The notes under the pieces: model-generated
What the model saw: only the letters and a program-made list of their open reading frames with translations
Databases searched by the model: none
What the model was told of the DNA's origin: nothing
Program-made: the position numbers and the translations under genes
Shown here: in pieces, positions 19,433-28,731 of the stretch
How positions within the stretch are numbered: position 1 is the first letter of the stretch
Layout: every line of letters begins with the position of its first letter
Origin: JAPPLB01 sp965218555
GTDB lineage: Bacteria > Acidobacteriota > Terriglobia > Bryobacterales > UBA6623
Length of the DNA stretch: 64,000 bases
Direction of reading: 5' to 3'
Assembly (NCBI GenBank): GCA_965218555.1
Contig: OZ244625.1
Coordinates: 1,240,001 to 1,304,000 of the forward strand

Positions 19433-19522
19433 CTGACAGCCCATGGTGCAAGCTACGCGGGCGGCGTTACGCGACCTGGGGCTGATAGAGTCGCCTGAGC
19501 GTTCCAGGAACACCGCGCCGCG
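19433..19522. repeat. Partial copy of dispersed MITE-like repeat
   Basis: The stretch containing GACAGCCCATGGTGC and then CGCGGGCGGCGTTACGCG matches the ends of the elements at 29029-29240 and 53813-54140 (which share CAGCCCGTG, CACGCRGGCGGCGTTAC and AGGAACGC). Only one end of the element is recognisable here, between hemW and ltaE. Confidence 0.6.
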
Positions 19523-20674
19523 CTATTCGCGCCTCCGGCCTGGCGGCGTCCGGAGATAAGCACTACTCCCCGCGAGGAACTCCGCGAATGCTTCGTTCGA
19601 AAAGAGCAGACCTTCCGGGGTGAGCGAGAGTCGGTTTCCGTTGTCGCGTCGTAGCCACCCACATTCGATGAGCCGCCCCAAGGGCTCCTGAAACAAGACC
19701 ATTTCCGCGGGAGGAGCTTCGAATCCTGCGGTTTGCCGGAGCCCGGTGATGAAGCGGTCTTCAGCGATTCGACGCTCATCGAGGGTTTCCGTCATTTGGC
19801 GAACGGGTTCCCCCCGCCGGGAGCGGTCGAGATACTCCTTGACCGAAGCAACATTCCCCCACCGCCGGCTTCCGTCGAAAGAGTGCGCATCAGCGCCGAA
19901 CCCGATATAGGGCTCCATACGCCAATACTTGAGATTGTGAATGGATTCGCGGCCGTCCCGGGCGAAATTCGAAATCTCATACTGCCGAAGGGCGTGTTGC
20001 TTGAGCGCCTCGATCGCGGTGGTGTAGAACCCGGTGATTTGATCGTCGCTCGGCACGGATGCAGCACCGAAACGGGATCCGCCACTCTGCAGTTCCCGAC
20101 CGAGCCGGCTGTCGTCATCCACGTCGAGCATATACACCGAAACGTGGGAGGGGGATAGCTTAGCGATCCAGCCGAGGGACTGCTCCCAACCTGCCGGCGT
20201 CTGATGCGCGAGACCGGCGAGGAGGTCGATGTTCACATCGTCGATCCCGGCCCGAGCCAACAGCGCCATCTCAGACGCGACGGTTTCCGGCGTATGCTTC
20301 CGCCCGGCCGCTGCCGCCTCTTGGGGGACAAACGACTGGACTCCAAGACTCACCCGATTGATGCCGAGCTCGTTCCACGCATGAACTCTCTCTTCGGTGA
20401 TCGTGCCGGGACTCGCTTCGATCGTTGCCTCACGCCAATCCCGGCAGGGAAGGCTGCCGAGCAGTGTGCGAAGACGATCGGTCTCGATCAGGCTCGGCGT
20501 GCCTCCACCGAGATAGAGCGTGTCCGGTTCCGAGGGGAAGTCGGCTGCCCGGATCTCGGTCTCCAGCGCCTCGAGGTAGGCGGGCATCCAATCGGAGGGG
20601 AATACCCCCGATGCAAAATGACAGTAGGTGCACTTCTGCAAGCAAAAGGGGAAGGATATGTAAATGCCGGTCAC
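19523..20674 (-). CDS. hemW: Radical SAM HemW-like protein
   Basis: A 383-residue radical SAM protein with the cluster motif FPFCLQKCTYCHF (CX3CX2C) near the start, TLYLGGGTPSLIE (SAM-contacting GGGTPS), and VSLGVQSF. HemW-type proteins bind haem and are thought to be haem chaperones; they are often mislabelled as coproporphyrinogen III oxidase. I chose the GTG at 20674 because it has GGGAG just upstream and begins directly before the GIYISFPFC block; an ATG at 20746 is possible. It is divergent from the lipoprotein esterase gene. Confidence 0.85.
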   Translation of the reverse strand: MTGIYISFPFCLQKCTYCHFASGVFPSDWMPAYLEALETEIRAADFPSEPDTLYLGGGTPSLIETDRLRTLLGSLPCRDWREATIEASPGTITEERVHAWNELGINRVSLGVQSFVPQEAAAAGRKHTPETVASEMALLARAGIDDVNIDLLAGLAHQTPAGWEQSLGWIAKLSPSHVSVYMLDVDDDSRLGRELQSGGSRFGAASVPSDDQITGFYTTAIEALKQHALRQYEISNFARDGRESIHNLKYWRMEPYIGFGADAHSFDGSRRWGNVASVKEYLDRSRRGEPVRQMTETLDERRIAEDRFITGLRQTAGFEAPPAEMVLFQEPLGRLIECGWLRRDNGNRLSLTPEGLLFSNEAFAEFLAGSSAYLRTPPGRRRE

Positions 20675-20826
20675 TGGCTCCCGTCGGCCGCGGATTGCAG
20701 CTCCCCGTGAAAGCGTCCTGCTATCGGATGGGTGATCTCGATACATTTTCCCATGCGAACCGGAGAGAGCAACGCGGACAACCGTTTTGCCGTGGGTTCC
20801 CTTCTTGCTACTATCCGATACAAGAA

Positions 20827-21786
20827 ATGCACTCTTTGTTTTCCGCGAGACGATGCGGGCTGCTATTAGCGCTGGTGCTGGCTTTGGCCGGCTGCGGCAC
20901 TCTTCGAAGCCGACATGTGCGGAGCGCTCCTCCCCTTCCGCCGGAACCGGTCATGCCGGCTCCCGAGCCGGTGCATTCGGGGAATGACGCACCGAAAATA
21001 TCCGCCGCGTCGGCGCCGTTTCCGATTCTTCCTCAGGATGTTCCACTCGTCCCGCCGCCGCGCGAGATCCCCCCGGCTCCCGACGACCCGTTGAAGTCGT
21101 TCGGGCGACATGTGTTTCACAGCACCGGCGGACAGAAGCTGCCCTATCGGCTCCTCAAACCCTGGAACTTCGAACCGGATAAAAATTATCCGTTAGTGGT
21201 TTTCTTGCACGGTTCCCGGGCGCGCGGAAGCGACAACCATCGTCACTTGAACGGCAGCAGCGAGCCTGGGATCTCGTTGTGGACGTCAAACGACGTGCAA
21301 AGGCACTATCCCAGTTTTGTGCTCGCGCCACAGGCAAGGACGACTTGGGTGCGTAGTTGGGATCTCGTCAAACGCCCCGCAAACCGACAAGAACCACTGG
21401 AACTGGTCCTTGAGCTTGTCGAAAGTCTGAAGGAGCGGCACAACATCGATCCGCGGCGGATCTACATCACCGGCGTATCGATGGGAGGGTTCGGCGTATG
21501 GAGCGCGATCACGCGGCACCCGACGCTATTCGCCGGCGCCGTGGCCGTTTGCGGGGCGGCAACCCGCTCATGGTGAAGCCACCCCCCCCCACCGGTGTGG
21601 GTCTTTCACGGATCGAGGGATACCGTTGTCTCGCCGCGCCGCTCCAGGGAGATGGTGGCGGCGCTGCGGCGAGTTGGTGGAAACGTCAGGTACACCGAAT
21701 ACAAAGGGGTTCGTCACGACAGTTGGAAACTAGCCTTCAAAGAAGCTGAGCTTGTGCCTTGGTTGTTCTCTCAAAAGCTCTGGTAG
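20827..21786 (+). pseudogene. Lipoprotein alpha/beta hydrolase (esterase), frame broken twice
   Basis: A secreted esterase starting MHSLFSARRCGLL with a lipobox LAGC. The proline-rich linker is followed by a hydrolase domain with the nucleophile elbow GVSMGGFGVW (Ser near residue 219). In the given sequence the frame hits a stop at 21574, but the correct reading returns in the same frame from about 21595, with Asp in HGSRDTVV and His in GVRHDSW. Between the two, the shifted frame reads GGNPLMVKPPPP, so one base is missing near a G run around 21552 and one is extra in the run of nine C at 21582-21590. The two indels compensate. This may be an assembly error, or a phase-variable gene. Confidence 0.75.
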
Positions 21787-21870
21787 GAAGAGCCGACCAC
21801 GGGACTTCTCGAACCCTGCACGCTTCTGAGATAGAGCCCGAGACGACAAGCCGAGCATGACAGCCCCGGC

Positions 21871-22575
21871 ATGAAATGGAACTGGAAGCGAAAACGGCGC
21901 AATAAGAAGCGCCGGCGGCTGCCGCCGCTCGTGCGCTGGGTGTTGCTGCTGGGGCTGGGGTTCTACTCCTACTGTACGATCGCGCTGGCGGGACTGCAGT
22001 GGTTCATCCCGATCGCCACCGGTGTTCAGATTCAGAGGCGCGTCGAATCGTTCTTCCAAGAAGGCGAGTACCGGCCTGTACAGATATTCGTACCGCTGGA
22101 AAACATCCCGATCCACGTACAACGGGCCGTCATCGCGGCGGAGGACGGGCGGTTTTACGAACACAGTGGTATCGATTGGCTGGAGTTGGCGAAGGTTTTC
22201 GAGGAAGTCGAGACACGAGGCCGGTTGCGGGGAGGCTCGACCATCTCCCAACAACTTGTCAAGAACCTGTTCCTGACCACGCATCGTTCGCCCATCAGAA
22301 AGGGTCTTGAGCTGACCTTGGTTCCGATCGCCGAACTCGTTCTTTCGAAGGATCGGATCCTGGAGTTGTACTTGAACCTTATCGAATGGGGCCCGGGCAT
22401 CTGGGGTGTGGAGGCGGCGTCACGGTACCACTACGGAACCTCGGTCAATCAAATTGGCCGGGAGCAGGGCGCCCGCTTGGCGGCCTGCATCCCCGATCCG
22501 CGCCGGCGGCGGCCTTCGCAAATGGGCGCCTACAGCGAGATCATCTTGGAGCGCATGAGAAGCCGCGGGTGGTAG
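21871..22575 (+). CDS. mtgA: Monofunctional biosynthetic peptidoglycan transglycosylase
   Basis: A 234-residue GT51 enzyme with a short basic cytoplasmic tail, one membrane segment (residues about 22-43) and the catalytic domain. Motifs: AAEDGRFYEHSG (catalytic Glu91), RGGSTISQQLVKNLF, KDRILELYLNLIEWG. It polymerises lipid II into glycan strands without a transpeptidase domain. The length is typical for MtgA. It lies downstream of the esterase on the same strand, 84 bases away. Confidence 0.94.
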   Translation: MKWNWKRKRRNKKRRRLPPLVRWVLLLGLGFYSYCTIALAGLQWFIPIATGVQIQRRVESFFQEGEYRPVQIFVPLENIPIHVQRAVIAAEDGRFYEHSGIDWLELAKVFEEVETRGRLRGGSTISQQLVKNLFLTTHRSPIRKGLELTLVPIAELVLSKDRILELYLNLIEWGPGIWGVEAASRYHYGTSVNQIGREQGARLAACIPDPRRRRPSQMGAYSEIILERMRSRGW

Positions 22576-22756
22576 CCGACAAAGAACGGCTCCGGCGAAT
22601 AGAGGATCGTCCGCTTCGCGCCAGCGACAAGAGCCGGTCACACGGCGAAAGCGGCATGCAGGAAAGGGGACCGTGTCCCGTTTACGGTATTGAGCAGGAA
22701 CACCCGGCTTGCCCGGTCAAGGGGTTATTCTCATCATTCGGCATCCGCATCTTCGA

Positions 22757-22762
22757 TATAAT
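22757..22762 (+). promoter_or_regulatory. TATAAT -10 element before the 22777 gene
   Basis: A perfect TATAAT lies 14 bases before the ATG at 22777, which places the start of transcription close to the start codon and implies a very short leader. A matching -35 box is not obvious. Confidence 0.5.
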
Positions 22763-22776
22763 TCCTTGCATCGACA

Positions 22777-24042
22777 ATGGCTTCCCGGCGGCATACCGCT
22801 AGACGTTTCCCGGGCCGCGCCATCCGTCTGGCGGCGGCGCTGCTGCTCGGCACCGCCGCCTGGGGCCAAAACTTTCTGCGGCCGTCCCTTCAGGACGGCT
22901 CGGTCCGCATCATCAACTCCGATCGGGCCGTTCTTTCGTCACCGGAAAGACGAACGGATGTTCCGTGCTCGGTGTTTCCGTCCAAGCCGAAGTTGGGATT
23001 CGATCTGCAGTTCACGGCGGGCTACATGGCAACCGTCCCGTTGCGTGCGCTCGCCGGCGCGGGAAACAGCCTGCGCATCTTGTTCCGCGTCGAGCCGCTC
23101 GACGGCAAGGGCGAGCAGTACTACTTCTGGGACCGCTATTCCGTGCCGTCGCTCACACCCGAGGCCGTGGGTGAAGCCAACATCCCCGGACGCTTCAAGC
23201 TGGGGGCCGGACGCTACCGGGTGGACTGGTTGATGCGCGACCAGACCGAGAAAGTCTGTTCCGCGCAATGGGAAATCGAGTGCTCGACGCCCGGGCTCAT
23301 CAAGGAGAGGGCCGGAATACGTCAGCCCTTCACGGTCGGTCCGAACGAGGTGGAGCTGTTTCTGGAAGAGCCGCCCGTGCGGCGCGCCAAGGCCGACAGA
23401 CTGTTGCATGTCAAACTGCTTGTCAACTTCACCCCCACCGACGCAAGCAAGGTCAACCTGAGGCCCTACGACCTGCAGAACATCGTGTCGATCGTCCGCG
23501 CCATCTCGCGGGAACCGCGCATCGGTTCGTTCAGCTTCGTCGGCTTCAACATGCAGGAAGAGCGCGTGATCCTGGAGCAGCAGAACGTGCGCCGTATCGA
23601 CTTTCCAGCCCTTGGTGAAGCGGTTTCCTCGATTGAAGGCGGGATCATCGATTTCGCTCAGCTTCAGGATGAAGGAAGCGACTTTCGTTTTCTCACCGAG
23701 CTGTTCACCAAGCATCTCGGTCCGCAACAGCCCGAGCCGGACGCGGTGGTGATCATCGGCCCGAAGCTGATGCTCGAGAAGAAAGTGTCACACCAGGTCC
23801 TGGCCGAGAATCCCCAGGTGCGCGCGCCTGTCTTCTATCTGATCTACAACACCGACCCCTACGTTTACCCCTGGCGGGATGCGATCAGCAGCGCGCTGAA
23901 GTTCTATCGCGGGTTGGAGTACACCATTTCGCTGCCGAAGGACTTCGGCCGAGCGATGAAAGACATGATGGCCCGCATCGCCGGCAAGAACACCGCGCCC
24001 CCGGTGAACACGTTCGCCGAATCGGAAGTCTCCACACGATAG
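22777..24042 (+). CDS. Secreted acidobacterial protein of unknown function
   Basis: A 421-residue protein with a twin-arginine-like basic N-terminus and a signal segment (AIRLAAALLLGTAAWGQ). The body resembles acidobacterial secreted proteins with a von Willebrand-like region, but no metal site (MIDAS) can be shown here. Segments such as LRILFRVEPLDGKGEQYYFW and VIIGPKLMLEKKVSHQVL are not assignable to a named family. The TATAAT box 14 bases upstream supports the ATG at 22777. It is followed by a 130-base gap and the decayed DUF262 gene on the other strand. Confidence 0.65.
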   Translation: MASRRHTARRFPGRAIRLAAALLLGTAAWGQNFLRPSLQDGSVRIINSDRAVLSSPERRTDVPCSVFPSKPKLGFDLQFTAGYMATVPLRALAGAGNSLRILFRVEPLDGKGEQYYFWDRYSVPSLTPEAVGEANIPGRFKLGAGRYRVDWLMRDQTEKVCSAQWEIECSTPGLIKERAGIRQPFTVGPNEVELFLEEPPVRRAKADRLLHVKLLVNFTPTDASKVNLRPYDLQNIVSIVRAISREPRIGSFSFVGFNMQEERVILEQQNVRRIDFPALGEAVSSIEGGIIDFAQLQDEGSDFRFLTELFTKHLGPQQPEPDAVVIIGPKLMLEKKVSHQVLAENPQVRAPVFYLIYNTDPYVYPWRDAISSALKFYRGLEYTISLPKDFGRAMKDMMARIAGKNTAPPVNTFAESEVSTR

Positions 24043-24170
24043 AAACTTCCGTCCTCGAAGGCCCGATGAGACCATCATCGGCGTCCTGCTGCCGAAGCGC
24101 CTTCCAACAGCCGCGAGTCATTATTGGTGTTGCAGAAGTGGGAGGACATGATTGGATTTGGGGTTTCACG

Positions 24171-24866
24171 TTATTCGATCTGAGGCCAAACCTCGCCTCG
24201 ACAAAGTGCTTCGATGGCTACGCGCATCATTGAAGCTCTCTTCGACAGGAATGCCTCATAATCCTGAGCAATTTTGGATGCCCGAGCCGTTGTGTCGGCG
24301 ATGGCTCCATATCCGCCGACTGCCAGTTTGTCGTAAGGCACTAGATGCGATTGCAGCCGGCACCGCACTTCGTCCTCGCCCAACATGGCTCCGCTAGTAC
24401 GTTCTTGCAAGTAATGAACCGGTTCCTTTGCCGCGATATTGCGGTTCGTGTTCCATGTAACGAGCGCGCAGTTCAAGGCACGGAATGAATCAGCCGACGG
24501 CACACCTGTCAATAGATGGTCTGGAAACATGTGGTGATACTCTCGCCGGGCAAGGTGTTCCCGTGTTGCCCGTTCATCGTCCGCGAAATCTCGAGCGCCG
24601 CTCTTGAGTGACAGCGCCAGGATGCCTCGCGCTAGCGTGTCTTTCCGACGAGGCCAACCGGCCCGCATGAGTTCCTCAATCGATGGCAGAGGATACTGAT
24701 CGTCGTCAAAAATTGGCGCGGTTCTATCCATCGAGCCTGATTTGATCGCTTCAGAGAGCCCACGCAGGTCCTGAAGCGCACGACCGGAGACCGCGTTGTC
24801 ATATGTAAGACCGGATAAGCGCTCTGGCTTGGCCGCGTGCGTCAAGTGCTCGCGGAATGTGATCAT
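24171..24866 (-). pseudogene. C-terminal HNH/DUF1524-like part of a split GmrSD-type nuclease
   Basis: The protein has the HNH-type block EYHHMFPDHLL and then ALVTWNTNRNIAAKEPVHYL, as in the C-terminal nuclease part of DUF262 proteins (GmrSD-like, where an N-terminal NTPase-like half and a C-terminal HNH half act against modified DNA). It overlaps the DUF262 gene by 68 bases in another frame; the N-terminal residues before RALQDLRGL are out of family, so this ATG is not a natural start. Joining the halves would give about 570 residues, the family's normal size, but a few residues at the join are missing. Confidence 0.75.
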
Positions 24867-25875
24867 GAAGCGCGATTAGGACAGGCAAGACCGCAACGGT
24901 GGGAAGCCGCGCTTCGTCAAAGATCGTTTCATCCTCCAATATCTCGATTGTCCATCTTATTCCGGCTACAAGTCTTGACCAGTTGTCTGCGAGTTGCCTC
25001 AAGTTTAAGCGATGAAAACTCGCTTGGGTGGGAGTGCGGTTTTCCCGCATTGCGGCGGCGCTCAGGATCAAATTCTGCGGAATTTGATAGGCCGTCACCG
25101 CTGGAACCTGTGTAACGAGGTCTTGCACCAATTGGTGAAGTGACTGGCTTGTTTGATCCTCGAACCGGGCGACGATAATGTCGAATGCCGTCAACTTTAC
25201 CGACGAGGTGTTCATCTTGATGAAAACGTCGAGAGCGATATCCTGATGAGTTTCCGGCGGCAATGCGAGATATGGCAGGTTGAACGTGAGAATTTTTTCC
25301 CTCAACGGCCTTACTTTGTCTTCTATCTCCCGACTTTTCTGGAGATCCCCTTCCGCCGCCTCATCACACCACTCCCGTATTTCGTTCACCGTCTCTCCTG
25401 GCTTCAACAGGCGCAATGGGAAGTACTCGCGTTCGAAGACAGACTTTGGATTATCGACCCAAAGGGGATATCTCAGTCCATTACGTTCCCAACGCGCGAC
25501 CCCATAAACCCTTGGAACCATACGTCCGTCGTGTTCATCGTCGGCTTCGAAATACACAAGATAGGTTCGGTCCTCATAAAGGTCATTGAGGCTTTTCCAG
25601 AGTGCTGTGAGCCTCTGCTGACCGTCGAGGAGATGCTCGGTACATCTCGGCCCAACGTCATCTACTCCCGAAATCGGGCGGCCCTCAAATTTTTCCTCGT
25701 CGCCAACGTTCAGGATCAAGGCGGCGCCAACTGGAAGCCCTCGGAGAATCACCTCTAGCAGATTCGCCACTTCGTTGTGGCCCCAAGCTTCGAACCTTTG
25801 AAATCGAGGGAGCTTGAGTTGACCAGTTTTAGCGTATAGGAACCAAGTCGGAAGATCTCGATTCAATGCCTGCAA
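24799..25875 (-). pseudogene. N-terminal DUF262 part of a split GmrSD-type protein
   Basis: A 358-residue DUF262 domain with LKLPRFQRFEAW (DUF262 core), LRGLPVGAALIL and LLDGQQRLTALW. The DGQQR block is a hallmark of the ParB-like nuclease/NTPase fold of GmrS and its relatives. The start appears to be TTG at 25875, since a TAA lies in frame nine bases before it. The gene ends early in RALIRSYI, just where the HNH half should continue, because of a small deletion or frameshift near 24800. Such proteins are type IV-like defence nucleases that attack modified phage DNA; the gene as read is broken. Confidence 0.8.
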
Positions 25876-25954
25876 CTGAAGTTATCCCCCTTTGCACTGG
25901 CTGAACAAGAGCACGTCCTGATGTAATCCGCCTGCGGCGTCAATCCATAACACA

Positions 25955-26068
25955 TCATGACAGCATTAGAAATTCCATTGCTTCAGCAACCACTTTGCCG
26001 ACCTTCTCCGTCGTTTCGACGAGGTGGCCGTCGGCAAGATGCGCGTAGCCCGCTGTGGTCCGGTGCAT
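25955..26068 (-). pseudogene. Tyrosine recombinase C-terminal remnant
   Basis: A 37-residue reading frame beginning MHRTTAGYAHLADGH and continuing ETTEKVGKVVAEAM. It is the C-terminal end of a phage-type integrase, with the candidate catalytic Tyr in TTAGYAHL. The rest of the gene is gone. It lies between the broken DUF262 gene and higA, which marks the area as a decayed island. Confidence 0.65.
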
Positions 26069-26118
26069 ATGAAACTCACTTCACACGGGACTACTTGGGT
26101 TAACGCCGGATGACCATT

Positions 26119-26421
26119 CTACGACGCGGCTCGCTCGGTCGCCCGTTGTAGATCCCAGTCTGCCTGGAGCCTCATCCAGAACTGAGGCGAGGTCTTCAAC
26201 AACCGTGACAATCGCAGGGCGGTGTCCGCCGTGATCCGGCGCTTGCCGAGTACGACTTCATTGAGGCGATTCGCGGAAACTCCCAGTTGTTTCGCGGCTT
26301 GCGCTTGCCGGAGTCCCAACGGTTTGAGGAACTCTTCGAGCAACATCTCCCCGGGCGGGATGGTTGGTCCCGACCAACTCGGATCCCTGATGATCGTCTT
26401 CGATTCCAACTTCGTAGGCAT
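26119..26421 (-). CDS. higA: HigA-type antitoxin (orphan)
   Basis: A 100-residue HTH protein of the HigA/VapI type: PPGEMLLEEFLKPLG, then the helix-turn-helix QAAKQLGVSANRLNEV and the C-terminal SPQFWMRLQADWDL. HigA neutralises the RelE-like RNase HigB and represses its own operon. Here no higB is present: 21 bases upstream lies the stop of pepP and downstream only an integrase remnant. It may therefore be an orphan regulator or the residue of a deleted toxin-antitoxin pair. Confidence 0.85.
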   Translation of the reverse strand: MPTKLESKTIIRDPSWSGPTIPPGEMLLEEFLKPLGLRQAQAAKQLGVSANRLNEVVLGKRRITADTALRLSRLLKTSPQFWMRLQADWDLQRATERAAS

Positions 26422-26442
26422 GGCCGTTCTCCCACCGAAACG

Positions 26443-27741
26443 TTAGCGGCCGCGCATCAGCTTTTCGATCTCATCCGCCTCTTTCGGCAGCGCCTTGCTC
26501 AGCAAGAGCGCCCCGTTCTCGGTGACGAGAACCATGTCCTCGATGCGCACGCCGAGATCTTCCTTCAGCAAGTAGAGGCCGGGCTCGACGGTGATGACCA
26601 TGCCTGCCTTCAGAGGCTGGGAGGGATCGATCGGGTCGTGTACTGCGAGTCCCACGCTGTGACCGACTCCGTGGAGGAAGTGGCCCCCCATTTCTTCGCC
26701 GACCGCCTCTCGCCCCACTTCATCGAAATACCGCTTCGCCATGTGAGTGAGGCCTTGGAGCGTCTCGCCGGGCTTGACGGCGGCGATGACTTTCCGCTGA
26801 ACGGCGAGCGCCAGGTCGTAGATGTCGCGTTGCCGCTCGGTGAACACGCCGTCGACGGGAACCGTTCGCGTCAGGTCAGCCGCGTAGTGGGCGTATTCAC
26901 CCCCCACATCCATCACAACGACCTCGCCCGGTTCCAGCCGGCGCCTGCCGGCTGAGTAGTGCAGTGCGGTCGAGTTCGGTCCGCTGCCGATGATCGGGGC
27001 GTAAGCGGGCCGCAGGCAGCCGCGATCGATCATCGCGGCCAACATCGGGCCCAAGAGCTGAAACTCATACAGGCCGGCTTCGATTTTCCGCCACCCCTCT
27101 CGATGAGCCGCGATGGAGGCGTCAACCGCCTTCTGGATCAAGTGGATCTCGCCCTCGGATTTGACCGCCCGCATCGCCTCCAACTCGGCGCGGATATCGG
27201 CGGTCGGCAGGTCGCCGGCGTAGGTCTGCAGCTTTTCCCGCCGGTCCGGTTCGGGTTGCTGCCCCTCACCGGCCCGATGAGGGAACAGCGTGTAGACGTG
27301 CGAACGTTTCTTCGCGGCTCGGTTCAGACGGGTTGCCAGCTTCGAAATGGGAAGGACCTTTTCAAACCCGGTCCGCGAACGGATATCTGCGTCATCCGGC
27401 GCTGCTCGTGACCCGTGCCACTTTTCGTGTGAAGGGTCATCGGGAGGCAGGAAGAGCAACTCTCGGTAGGCGCTTCCGTCGCCTTGGGCCGGGATGAGCA
27501 GCAGCGCCGCGCCGGGCTCGTTCCAGCCGGTCAGGTAATAGAAGTTGTTTTCCTGGCGGAACGGCGAGCGGACGGCCTGCGCCTCCTGTCTCCCGTAGCC
27601 CAGGAGCAGGATGAGGCCATTGGGATGCACCTCCGACACAGCACGCCGACGCTGATGGTAGACCTCGAGGGACTCTCGCTCCAGGCCCCGGGATGGGCCA
27701 TGCAGAAGGAAGAGGAGCAGCAGAACAGCGAGCAGCCGCAT
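26443..27741 (-). CDS. pepP: Secreted M24 aminopeptidase P (Xaa-Pro)
   Basis: A 432-residue protein with a signal peptide (LLAVLLLLFLLHGPSRG), an AMP_N domain (FRQENNFYYLTGWNEPGA) and an M24 metallopeptidase domain. The dinuclear metal site is spread over VVMDVGGEYAHYAADLTRT, HGVGHSVGLAVHD, VEPGLYL and IEDMVLV. It removes N-terminal residues before proline; the signal peptide suggests periplasmic or surface action. The length matches PepP. It is convergent with nothing and may share a transcript with higA downstream. Confidence 0.92.
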   Translation of the reverse strand: MRLLAVLLLLFLLHGPSRGLERESLEVYHQRRRAVSEVHPNGLILLLGYGRQEAQAVRSPFRQENNFYYLTGWNEPGAALLLIPAQGDGSAYRELLFLPPDDPSHEKWHGSRAAPDDADIRSRTGFEKVLPISKLATRLNRAAKKRSHVYTLFPHRAGEGQQPEPDRREKLQTYAGDLPTADIRAELEAMRAVKSEGEIHLIQKAVDASIAAHREGWRKIEAGLYEFQLLGPMLAAMIDRGCLRPAYAPIIGSGPNSTALHYSAGRRRLEPGEVVVMDVGGEYAHYAADLTRTVPVDGVFTERQRDIYDLALAVQRKVIAAVKPGETLQGLTHMAKRYFDEVGREAVGEEMGGHFLHGVGHSVGLAVHDPIDPSQPLKAGMVITVEPGLYLLKEDLGVRIEDMVLVTENGALLLSKALPKEADEIEKLMRGR

Positions 27742-27860
27742 CCGCCTCAGTATAGGTAGGACCGTTCCGCTGCATCACGAGCAAGCCTTTCCGGCCCCGC
27801 GCCTCGGGGTGTGTTTCGGTTACAATTCTGTTTCTTCGGTCTGATCGCTCCTATCGTCGC

Positions 27861-28292
27861 ATGCTCCTTGTTCATGGCTTCTTCCGTCTGCTGGCCGTGG
27901 CGTTCACCCTCGTTGTGTCGTTGTTCCTGCTGGGAGTAGGTCTACTGGCCGTAGGGAACGCTGACACTCTTCGCTTCGACGTAGTGCCGCTGCTCACCGG
28001 TGAAGCATTGGCTCTCTTGCTGATAGCGATGGGAGTTCTGGGTCTTGCTGCGCTCGTCTTGCTGTTTCGTTTTGAAGCGCTTGCATCCTGGCTGTTGCTT
28101 CTCTGGAACCTGGCGATCGTCAGCATCCTGCTGTGCGCCGTCACACGACCTTCCTATCGGTTCGAAGGCATGGACCATTTCGTGAACGGGGTGTACTTGT
28201 TTCTGCTCGCTCTCGCGGCGCTTTGGGGAAGCCGGCTCCAGGTACGCGCGGCGCGAAGTCGAAGTCACTCCTATAGAACGCGTGTAGGATGA
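27861..28292 (+). CDS. Four-helix integral membrane protein, unknown function
   Basis: A 143-residue protein with about four hydrophobic segments (for example LAVAFTLVVSLFLLGVGLLAV and LALAALWGSRL). No known domain can be named. The sequence upstream has a TACAAT at 27821, 35 bases before the ATG. It is the first of three short same-strand genes (28321 and 28732 follow). Confidence 0.55.
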   Translation: MLLVHGFFRLLAVAFTLVVSLFLLGVGLLAVGNADTLRFDVVPLLTGEALALLLIAMGVLGLAALVLLFRFEALASWLLLLWNLAIVSILLCAVTRPSYRFEGMDHFVNGVYLFLLALAALWGSRLQVRAARSRSHSYRTRVG

Positions 28293-28320
28293 TTCTTGAG
28301 CCGGCTCGCCGGGCCGCATC

Positions 28321-28725
28321 ATGGAAGACCTGATCCACATCGTAGGGCCCCTCGCGGCCCTGTTCTTCGTCCTTCTGGGGCTCGCTTTCACCGTCTTCTT
28401 GATCGCGGGGATATGGAAGATGTTCGAAAAGGCGGATCAGCCGGGTTGGGGCATCCTGGTCCCGATTTATAACCTGTTCCTCATTGTTCGGGTGGCGGGT
28501 CTGCCAGGATGGATGTTCCTGTTGCTCCTGATTCCCGTCCTCAACTTCGTGGCGATTGTCATCGTGTCTCTGGAACTCGGCAAGAGGTTTTCAAAAGGGG
28601 TTGGGTTCACGATCGGCCTCATTTTCCTGCCGGCGGTGTTCTACGCCTTGCTCGGATTCGGCTCCGATGTGTACACGCCGCGGCTTGCCGCCACGGAAGA
28701 CGTCCCGTTGCGCCCTGAACCATAG
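28321..28725 (+). CDS. DUF5684-type membrane protein
   Basis: A 134-residue membrane protein with the pattern KMFEKADQPGWGILVPIYN, which I recognise from the DUF5684 family (often near signal peptidase genes), then further hydrophobic segments (MFLLLLIPVLNFVAIVIV). The function is unknown. It is followed six bases later by the DUF2103-like gene, so they are probably co-transcribed. Confidence 0.7.
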   Translation: MEDLIHIVGPLAALFFVLLGLAFTVFLIAGIWKMFEKADQPGWGILVPIYNLFLIVRVAGLPGWMFLLLLIPVLNFVAIVIVSLELGKRFSKGVGFTIGLIFLPAVFYALLGFGSDVYTPRLAATEDVPLRPEP

Positions 28726-28731
28726 TCTGCT

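Noticed and set aside
26422..26442. Possible higB toxin start before higA
   Set aside because: Only 21 bases separate higA from the pepP stop, so no toxin gene fits.
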